Source: Acidimicrobiia bacterium (lineage in GTDB: Bacteria; Actinomycetota; Acidimicrobiia; Spongiisociales; ZC4RG35). From it: a DNA stretch of 7,603 bases. The notes beneath the pieces were generated by a model. The model was not told where the DNA came from, made no database searches, and saw nothing but the letters and a program-made list of their open reading frames with translations. The DNA lies in assembly GCA_030623125.1 (NCBI GenBank), contig JAUXMQ010000046.1:1-7603 (forward strand), written 5' to 3'. Below are positions 1 to 5,062 of this stretch, piece after piece. Position numbers and translations under genes: made by a program. Position 1 is the first letter of the stretch. Every line of letters starts with the position of its first letter.

Positions 1-202
1 GATGACGATTTCTCTCCTCGGCTCAGCCATCCTCCAGTTCGCAGTGATCTACTCCGCTCTGGGTAACCGGGTCTTCCACGCATCACCCCTCGACCTCGAC
101 CCAATGCTCTTGGTGATCGGAATATCGATCCTCTCGATGGCGGCCATACGACTCTTCGATCTTGTGATCCGGAGGAGAAGGCCAACAGATGAGCCTCGGT
201 GA
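1..202 (+). CDS. P-type cation-transporting ATPase, C-terminal fragment (5' end outside window)
   Basis: The frame is open from the left edge, so this is the tail of a larger gene, and the ATG at base 2 is probably an internal Met. The 66 visible residues contain two hydrophobic segments (about residues 3–20 and 34–53) and end in a basic cytoplasmic tail with four consecutive arginines. The pattern LLGSAILQFAVIYSALGNRVFHASPL resembles the last transmembrane hairpin of the cation-ATPase C-terminal domain of SERCA/PMA-type pumps, which commonly shows LLQ..viY.p..n..F...PL before a final helix and an RR-rich end. Such pumps use ATP to move Ca2+ or other cations across the membrane. The catalytic DKTG motif would lie upstream and cannot be seen, so the substrate is unknown. 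The stop lies 14 nt inside the downstream exchanger gene, implying one transcript and coupled translation. Another polytopic membrane protein remains possible. Confidence 0.68.
   Translation, partial: MTISLLGSAILQFAVIYSALGNRVFHASPLDLDPMLLVIGISILSMAAIRLFDLVIRRRRPTDEPR
171..180 (+). promoter_or_regulatory. Ribosome binding site of the cation exchanger gene
   Basis: The purine run GGAGGAGAAG ends 8 nt before the ATG at 189 and lies inside the end of the upstream ATPase coding sequence. It supports the 189 start and translational coupling of the two membrane proteins. Confidence 0.6.
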
Positions 203-1142
203 TGCTCTAGACGCCTTGCTGGCGGTGGCCGCCGTCGGCGCCGGCTTCACAGTGTCCGTCATGGCGAGCCGCCGTGCCGTTACACACACCATCGCCCTGG
301 CCGCAGGGACTCGTCTTCCACCGTTTGCGGTGGGGTTCACTCTCCTCGCCATCGGAACCGACCTTCCTGAGATCGCCAATTCGATCGTGGCCTCAATCTC
401 GGGACATGGCGACCTGAACGTCGGTGATTCTGTTGGGTCGGCGGCCACCCAGGCCACCCTGGTACTCGGCCTGCTGCCTCTGATCGGAGGGGCCTTTGTC
501 ATCTCCAAGAAGCGTGTCGCCAGGATCGGGATAGCGACGGTTTTTGCCCTGCTGCTGGGAGCCGCTCTGATGATCGACGGCTTCATCAGCCGGCTGGATG
601 CCATCGTGCTGCTGTCGGCGTGGATCATCGGCACGGCGATCATGTGGGGGCCGCCCCCGCCACACACTCAGCTTTCTCTCCAGCTCGAAGCCACCGCCAA
701 GATGAAGAAGGTCTTCCTCGTTCTGTCGGCTCTCGCCGTGGTCGCTGCGGGCACTACCGGAGCGGTCTGGGGTTTGACGAGGCTGGCGGTAGCCATCTCG
801 ACGCCTGAGTATGTCGTCGCTTTCTTCCTGGCCTCCATCGGAACATCGCTGCCCGAGCTGGTGGTGACAACGACGGCGATCAGACAAGGCCAGCGTGAGC
901 TGGCGATTGGTGACGCTCTCGGGTCGAGTTTTCTCGATTCAACTCTTTCGATCGGGATCGGCCCCCTTATCGCCCCCGTCGCCGTGACGGCCAGCTTCGC
1001 CGTGAAGGGCTCACTGGTGGCCGCGGCCGCCATCGGGGTGGTGGCCCTTGTCCTGTCGCTACGCGGTCGTCACGACTGGCGAAGCGGAACGGCGTTCATC
1101 CTGATGTACTTGGGGTTCTACGTGGTGCTACTCGTCCTCTAG
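189..1142 (+). CDS. CaCA-family sodium/calcium-type cation exchanger with an atypical first alpha-repeat
   Basis: The 317-residue product has the size of bacterial YrbG-like antiporters and about ten hydrophobic segments in two inverted halves joined by a charged loop (about residues 155–175). Each half carries a CaCA alpha-repeat. The first is GTDLPE (56–61) followed by GDSVGSAATQ (79–88). The second is GTSLPE (218–223) followed by GDALGSSFLD (241–250). The family exchanges Ca2+ for Na+ or H+ across the cytoplasmic membrane. By alignment from memory to archaeal NCX_Mj, the ligands E54, E213 and D240 correspond to E61, E223 and D250. The site of N81 is Q88, and S51 is replaced by D58. The usual GSN of both repeats reads GSA and GSS. 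Family membership is therefore clear, but the ion carried is not. The start has a good ribosome site and overlaps the ATPase end by 14 nt. The stop overlaps the convergent fumC stop. Confidence 0.88.
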   Translation: MSLGDALDALLAVAAVGAGFTVSVMASRRAVTHTIALAAGTRLPPFAVGFTLLAIGTDLPEIANSIVASISGHGDLNVGDSVGSAATQATLVLGLLPLIGGAFVISKKRVARIGIATVFALLLGAALMIDGFISRLDAIVLLSAWIIGTAIMWGPPPPHTQLSLQLEATAKMKKVFLVLSALAVVAAGTTGAVWGLTRLAVAISTPEYVVAFFLASIGTSLPELVVTTTAIRQGQRELAIGDALGSSFLDSTLSIGIGPLIAPVAVTASFAVKGSLVAAAAIGVVALVLSLRGRHDWRSGTAFILMYLGFYVVLLVL

Positions 1143-2515
1143 CGAAGACCACCCTCGGTCATCTTCTTGATGTCGAGGGCATCGTCTAGTTCTTCTTCGC
1201 TCATCAAGCCGGCTTCGAGCACGAGAGCCCGTACGGAGCGACCGGTGGCCACCGCCTCTTTGGCGATCCTCGCGCCGTTGTCATACCCGATATGAGGATT
1301 GAGAGCCGTGACGATGATGGCGTTCTTCTCGACCAGCTCCTGGGCACGCGCCTCGTTCGCTTCGAGCCCATCGACGCAGCGTTCTCGAAATGCGTCGCAT
1401 GCGTTGGCGAGGAGGCCGGCCGACTCCAACAGGTTGTGGGCAATCATCGGCATCATCACGTTGAGCTCGAAATTGCCGTTGGCCCCACCCCAGACGACGG
1501 CCATGTCGTTGCCGACTACCTGGGCTGCGACCTGCATCACCATTTCCGACATGACCGGATTGACCTTGCCCGGCATGATTGAAGACCCTGGCTGGAGAGA
1601 CGGGATCTTGATCTCCGAGATGCCCGATGTCGGCCCTGACCCGAGAAAGCGGATGTCGTTGGCAATCTTGAACAACGAAACCGCAACCGTCCGCAATGCA
1701 CCGGATGCGCTGACCGTGGCGTCCTTCGCCCCCTGCGCCTCGAAATGGTCGTCCGCTTCCCGGAACGGATAGCCGGTGCGCTTGGCCATGAGAGCGATCA
1801 CCCCCGCGGCAAACCCGTCGGGAGCGTTGATCCCTGTCCCGACGGCAGTGCCGCCGAGCGCCAGCTCCTCCAACTCGGGAAGGACCTTCTCGACCCGCTC
1901 GGCTCCTTTGCGAACCTGGGCGGCATAGCCGCCGAACTCCTGGCCCAGGGTCACCGGTGTCGCATCCATGAGATGGGTGCGGCCCGACTTCACGACGTCG
2001 CCGAATTCGTTCGACTTCGCCTCGAGCGAAGCGTCGAGACGGTGGAGAGCCGGAAGAAGGTCCTCTCTCAACGCCGCAACGGCGGAGACGTGGATAGCGG
2101 TGGGAATGACGTCGTTGGAAGACTGGCCGAAGTTGACGTCGTCGTTGGGGTGGACGTCGCCGTCGAGGATCTCGGTCGCCCGGGCAGCGATCACCTCATT
2201 GGCGTTGGTGTTGGTTGAGGTTCCGGAACCGGTCTGGAAAATGTCGAGGACGAACTGGTCATCGAAAGCACCTTCCATCACCTGATCGGCGGCTTTTCGG
2301 ATCGCCTCCGACATCGCTCGGTCCTTGAACTCCATTTCTCCGGCGAGCGTGCCGGCAGACCCTTTGAGAAGACCCAATGCCCAAATGAACCCTCTTCCAA
2401 AACGATGATTCGAGATCGGGAAGTTGTCGACGGCCCGCTGGGTGGACGCTCCGTACATGGCGTCGGCCGGGACCTTGACCTCTCCCATCGAGTCCTTCTC
2501 GATGCGGTACTCCAC
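1139..2515 (-). CDS. fumC: Class II fumarate hydratase
   Basis: The 458-residue product matches the usual FumC length (about 460–470) and catalyses the reversible hydration of fumarate to (S)-malate in the cytosolic TCA cycle. Visible family signatures are TGSGTSTNTNANEV (95–108), SGRTHLMDATP (177–187) with H181 at the place of the E. coli FumC active-site histidine, and GSSIMPGKVNP (310–320), the mobile catalytic-serine loop of the fumarase/aspartase superfamily. Aspartase is the main alternative, but NPHIGYDNGARIAKEA near the C-terminus and the overall pattern favour fumarase. Class II enzymes contain no iron-sulfur cluster, so the nearby suf genes are not needed for its cofactor. The start is GTG, supported by AGGAGG 6 nt upstream. 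The gene is transcribed alone toward the exchanger, and the two stops overlap in CTAG. No convincing promoter was found in the 121-nt upstream gap. Confidence 0.96.
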   Translation of the reverse strand: MEYRIEKDSMGEVKVPADAMYGASTQRAVDNFPISNHRFGRGFIWALGLLKGSAGTLAGEMEFKDRAMSEAIRKAADQVMEGAFDDQFVLDIFQTGSGTSTNTNANEVIAARATEILDGDVHPNDDVNFGQSSNDVIPTAIHVSAVAALREDLLPALHRLDASLEAKSNEFGDVVKSGRTHLMDATPVTLGQEFGGYAAQVRKGAERVEKVLPELEELALGGTAVGTGINAPDGFAAGVIALMAKRTGYPFREADDHFEAQGAKDATVSASGALRTVAVSLFKIANDIRFLGSGPTSGISEIKIPSLQPGSSIMPGKVNPVMSEMVMQVAAQVVGNDMAVVWGGANGNFELNVMMPMIAHNLLESAGLLANACDAFRERCVDGLEANEARAQELVEKNAIIVTALNPHIGYDNGARIAKEAVATGRSVRALVLEAGLMSEEELDDALDIKKMTEGGLR

Positions 2516-2521
2516 TCTTGT

Positions 2522-2527
2522 CCTCCT
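2522..2527 (-). promoter_or_regulatory. Ribosome binding site deciding the GTG start of fumC
   Basis: Read on the - strand, AGGAGG stands 6 nt before the GTG at 2515–2513. It is a near-perfect Shine-Dalgarno sequence. It fixes a non-ATG start for fumC, giving the expected N-terminus MEYRIEKDSMGEVKVP. Confidence 0.75.
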
Positions 2528-2636
2528 GAGACCTGGTTACACCCTGACGGTAGTGCGGCACGTGTCTCTGGACTAAAAAACCCTTTTGTGAGGATCTACG
2601 CGGGTCATGGCCGCGCGATTCTTCACAGAACAGTAT
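2528..2636. other. Intergenic gap between sufC and fumC, weak hairpin and T-run
   Basis: This gap follows the sufC stop and precedes the fumC ribosome site, both on the - strand. It should hold the end of the suf transcript and the fumC promoter. I see a small inverted repeat, CGCGG (2599–2603) and CCGCG (2611–2615) with a 7-nt loop. On the - strand, about 20 nt further on, comes AAAAGGGTTTTTT (2587–2575). Hairpin and T-run are not adjacent, so this is at best a weak terminator. No -35/-10 pair with acceptable spacing stands out, and read-through from sufC into fumC cannot be excluded. Confidence 0.3.
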
Positions 2637-3440
2637 TCAGACGTCGAAAGGGGTTTCCGTGAAGAAGTCGGCGGGTTTGCGAACCGGGCCATCTTCGACA
2701 ACCTTTTCGATGCCGAGACGCCTACGCAGGGCCTCATACCCGCCGCTCTCCAGCTCTTCGGCCAGCTCACTGCCACCGCTATCGACGATGCGGCCGTCGA
2801 TCATCACGTGGATGCGGTCCGGCGAAAGGTAACGGAGGATCCGGCTGTAGTGGGTGATGATCACAACGGCGAGGTCGGGTGATCGCATCGCTTCCACGGC
2901 CTCGGCGACCTGTTTGACCGCGTCGATGTCGAGCCCGGAGTCGATCTCGTCGAGGAGGGCGACCTTGGGACGAAGGACAGCCATCTGGAAGATCTCCGAT
3001 CTCTTCTTCTCCCCGCCGGACAAATCGCGGTTGACGGACCGATCGAGAAAAGGCCCCATCCCGAATCTCTCGCTCTCGGTCTCGATCCGGGCGGTGGCCT
3101 CGCCCAGGTCGAGGCCCAACTCCTCGGCGGCTTCCAACATGAACTCGCGGAGCCTGACACCCGCCACCTGCGTCGGGTACTGAAAACTCTGCAACAACCC
3201 AAGCCGGGCGCGCTCGGCTACGTCCAACGAAAAGAGGTCGTCACCATTGAGCGACGCCGAGCCCCTCACCTGATAGCCCGATTTGCCGGTCAGTACATGA
3301 CAAAACGTCGACTTGCCGGACCCGTTGGGACCCATGATGGCGTGCACCTCGCCAAACGGGACCTCGAGTGAGAACCCGTCGAGAATCTGTTTGTTGTCGA
3401 TGGCGACGGACAGATCAGACACCATCAAAGCGGTGTTCAT
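2637..3440 (-). CDS. sufC: Fe-S cluster assembly ATPase SufC
   Basis: SufC is the soluble ABC-type ATPase of the SufBCD scaffold complex, in which its ATP-driven dimerisation opens SufB–SufD for iron-sulfur cluster assembly. The 267-residue product shows every ABC motif in order: Walker A GPNGSGKST (37–45), a Q-loop around LLQSFQYP (82–89), the signature LSGGEKKRSEIFQM (140–153), Walker B VALLDE (160–165), the D-loop SGLD (168–171) and H197 as switch histidine. The LSGGEKKR.EI.QM and LLDEIDSGLDIDA forms are diagnostic for SufC rather than for transporter ATPases. Length is slightly above the usual 245–260 because of a C-terminal tail of about 20 residues ending PADFFTETPFDV. The ATG start overlaps the upstream Rieske stop as ATGA. 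It is the last gene of the sufD–ferredoxin–sufC unit. Confidence 0.97.
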   Translation of the reverse strand: MNTALMVSDLSVAIDNKQILDGFSLEVPFGEVHAIMGPNGSGKSTFCHVLTGKSGYQVRGSASLNGDDLFSLDVAERARLGLLQSFQYPTQVAGVRLREFMLEAAEELGLDLGEATARIETESERFGMGPFLDRSVNRDLSGGEKKRSEIFQMAVLRPKVALLDEIDSGLDIDAVKQVAEAVEAMRSPDLAVVIITHYSRILRYLSPDRIHVMIDGRIVDSGGSELAEELESGGYEALRRRLGIEKVVEDGPVRKPADFFTETPFDV

Positions 3441-3748
3441 TGGTCCCCCAGAGAGAGATAGACGGTGCCGTCTTCAACCGAGACCTCGTAGGTCGGCACC
3501 GGGACCGTTGCCGGGAGTGACGACGGGGCTCCGGTCTCGAGATCGAACTCAGAGCCGTGACGGGGACACTCGACGGACCCGTCGAAGACCTCACCTTCGG
3601 CCAGCGACGCCTCGGCATGGGAACAGACATCGCCGATGGCGTAGACGTCGTCACCGATTCGAAACATGGCGATGCGGTGATCCCCCACCTTGACGCGGAC
3701 GCCACGGTCGCTGGGCAGCTTGTCGAGGGGGGTGATCTCCACCTTCAT
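3437..3748 (-). CDS. Rieske-type [2Fe-2S] ferredoxin inside the suf operon
   Basis: This small 103-residue protein is a single Rieske domain. The cluster-binding pairs are C42-x-H44 (DVCSHAEASL) and C61-x2-H64 (VECPRHGSEFD), the arrangement of the soluble NirD/BphF-like ferredoxins that carry single electrons at moderate potential. There is no signal peptide or membrane helix, so it should be cytosolic. The two cysteines of the disulfide seen in high-potential Rieske proteins are absent. It sits between sufD and sufC with ATGA overlaps on both sides, so it is co-translated with them. The same placement is known in Streptomyces suf operons, where annotation pipelines often call it a dioxygenase ferredoxin subunit. 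No dioxygenase is present here. A role in supplying or receiving electrons during Fe-S assembly is inference. The ATG is preceded by a long purine-rich ribosome site within the sufD end. Confidence 0.92.
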   Translation of the reverse strand: MKVEITPLDKLPSDRGVRVKVGDHRIAMFRIGDDVYAIGDVCSHAEASLAEGEVFDGSVECPRHGSEFDLETGAPSSLPATVPVPTYEVSVEDGTVYLSLGDQ

Positions 3749-5007
3749 GCCACCCTCCCCTCCTCCTGAGCCTGGACAAAACGACGAAAGACCTCTTCGG
3801 AGACGGGCGCCTCCAGCCCAGCTATGGGAAGGCGGTCGATGACCTCCTGAAAGAAGCCCTTGATCAGAAGACGCTCGGCACGACCCCTGGAGAGCCCTCG
3901 ACTCTGCAAGTAGTAGAGGTGTTCGTCCTCGAGCGGTCCCACAGAGGAGGCGTGGCCACAGATGACGTCATCGCAGAGGATCTCAAGGTTGGGAACCGAG
4001 TGCGCCTTCCCATTCTCGGACAGCACCAGGTTGCGATTGGTCTCGAACGTCGAGGTTCGGCGAGCGTCTTTCTCGATGCGAAGCAGCCCTGTGAAGACAC
4101 TCTGGGCGTCGTCTTCAACCGCGCCTTTGAGAAACACGTCGGACGAGGTGTTGCGACCGCTGTGGTTGATCAGCATGCGGTAGTCGAGGGTTTGGCTGCC
4201 CTCGCCAAAGTAGAGGCCAACCATCTCTGAGGATGCGCCGTCGCCTTCGAGACTCACACCGAGGTCGAGTCTGCCCAACTTGGCCCCCAGCCCCACCTCA
4301 CCGAGACGTCCGGTGGCGTCACGGCCGAGAGTCATTCTCTGGTGGACCACATTGGTAGCGGCATGGTCGAGGTTCTGGACGGAGAGAAAACGCAATCGGC
4401 CTCCGTCGGACACTTGAAGGTCGATCTCAGGAACCATCAGCAACTCGACGCCATCGGCGCTGCGATAGACCACCACGACCCGGGCCTCAGCATTCTCGCC
4501 AACCATTATCGAGACATGCGGAAAGGAAGCCGAACCCGGCGTGACTCCCTGGATCTCGATGACAAGCGGCGAGTCCATGAGGTGATTCGCAGCCACGTCG
4601 ACAAAAACGCCATCGTTGGAAAACGCTCCATGCGCCGCCGCCAGCTTGTTGTGGTCGACGGCCACTACCGAGTACTCACGCTCATCCGTTTCGAGATCGC
4701 GAAGAGTCGAGACTGTCGCGCTCGATGAGCCCGACTCGAGAACCTGGCCATCGACGATCAGAACACGACCCGAGTTGTCTGCCAGCGAAACAACGAAGGG
4801 CCCACCGGAGAGTGGCTCACCGGGGCTCTCAATCTGAGATAGTTCAGCGAACGGCAAGTCGAAATCGACGTATCGCCAGTCTTCCTCAAAACCGGTTGGC
4901 TCCTCCAGCGACTCGAAAACTTCGAGAGCCGAATCCATCTGCGTCGCCCGCCAGGACGGCACGTTGGACTTTGAATTGGCATGGCTCGCAGCGTCGAACG
5001 CGGTCAA
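3745..5007 (-). CDS. sufD: Fe-S cluster assembly scaffold protein SufD
   Basis: SufD pairs with SufB and a SufC dimer to form the cytosolic SufBC2D scaffold on which nascent iron-sulfur clusters form. The product has 420 residues, close to the 423 of E. coli SufD. The N-terminal part (about 1–125, with EEDWRYVDFDLPF at 41–53) matches the helical SufD entry domain. The middle is the right-handed beta-helix core. The conserved C-terminal block runs from GLLRIEKDARRTSTFETNRNL to the LYYLQSRGLSRGRAERLLIKGF segment (about 308–385). C350 and H352 in DVICGHASSVG correspond to the functional Cys358/His360 pair of E. coli SufD. Usually GHGAT, the motif here is GHASS. The start is TTG, supported by GGAG 6 nt upstream and an in-frame stop further up; the next candidate is ATG at residue 24. 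No sufB is adjacent, although the two normally neighbour each other. Confidence 0.93.
   Translation of the reverse strand: MTAFDAASHANSKSNVPSWRATQMDSALEVFESLEEPTGFEEDWRYVDFDLPFAELSQIESPGEPLSGGPFVVSLADNSGRVLIVDGQVLESGSSSATVSTLRDLETDEREYSVVAVDHNKLAAAHGAFSNDGVFVDVAANHLMDSPLVIEIQGVTPGSASFPHVSIMVGENAEARVVVVYRSADGVELLMVPEIDLQVSDGGRLRFLSVQNLDHAATNVVHQRMTLGRDATGRLGEVGLGAKLGRLDLGVSLEGDGASSEMVGLYFGEGSQTLDYRMLINHSGRNTSSDVFLKGAVEDDAQSVFTGLLRIEKDARRTSTFETNRNLVLSENGKAHSVPNLEILCDDVICGHASSVGPLEDEHLYYLQSRGLSRGRAERLLIKGFFQEVIDRLPIAGLEAPVSEEVFRRFVQAQEEGRVA
3754..3767 (-). promoter_or_regulatory. Purine-rich ribosome binding site of the Rieske ferredoxin gene
   Basis: On the - strand this stretch reads AGGAGGAGGGGAGG, starting about 19 nt and ending 5 nt before the ATG at 3748. 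It lies within the last codons of sufD (QEEGRVA). It would allow efficient translation of the ferredoxin in addition to coupling through the ATGA overlap. Confidence 0.55.
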
Positions 5008-5013
5008 AAGGCA

Positions 5014-5017
5014 CTCC
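5014..5017 (-). promoter_or_regulatory. Ribosome binding site supporting the TTG start of sufD
   Basis: GGAG on the - strand lies 6 nt before TTG at 5007–5005. The frame is closed by TGA about 43 nt upstream, with no ATG or GTG between, so TTG is the longest possible start. The sequence before the later ATG (residue 24) has a poorer ribosome site. Confidence 0.5.
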
Positions 5018-5032
5018 GGATGAGACGGTTGG

Positions 5033-5062
5033 ATCGTATTTCACCTACGGGCATAGTGCGAA
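5033..5062 (-). promoter_or_regulatory. Possible promoter for the sufD–ferredoxin–sufC unit
   Basis: The 55-nt gap between the DUF4015 gene stop and sufD contains, on the - strand, TTCGCA (5062–5057), an 18-nt spacer, then TACGAT (5038–5033). Each hexamer matches the sigma-70 consensus at four of six positions. The proposed transcription start would leave a short leader before the GGAG site. The match is modest and could be chance; the suf genes might instead be transcribed from upstream. Confidence 0.22.

Noticed and set aside
83..667. Long open frame on the - strand opposite the exchanger gene (194 codons)
   Set aside because: It lies antisense to a well-supported CaCA gene, its translation is low-complexity and rich in Arg, Pro, Ser and Ala, and it has no recognisable motif. 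Such frames are common opposite GC-rich genes.
1292..2218. Several + strand open frames opposite fumC (up to 157 codons)
   Set aside because: FumC is certain from its signatures over this whole span, and the antisense translations show no domain or ribosome site worth keeping.
2558..2565. CACGTG palindrome between fumC and sufC as an operator
   Set aside because: A single six-base palindrome is expected by chance in GC-rich DNA, and no flanking symmetry extends it.
2627..2640. GAACAGTATTC-like inverted repeat at the sufC end as an SOS-type operator
   Set aside because: It does not match the GAAC-N4-GTTC form used by actinobacterial LexA, its arms are imperfect, and it overlaps a stop codon rather than a promoter.
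3437..3748. Rieske protein as a subunit of an aromatic-ring dioxygenase
   Set aside because: No dioxygenase alpha or beta subunit or reductase is in the window, and the gene is locked between sufD and sufC, so a SUF-linked role fits better.
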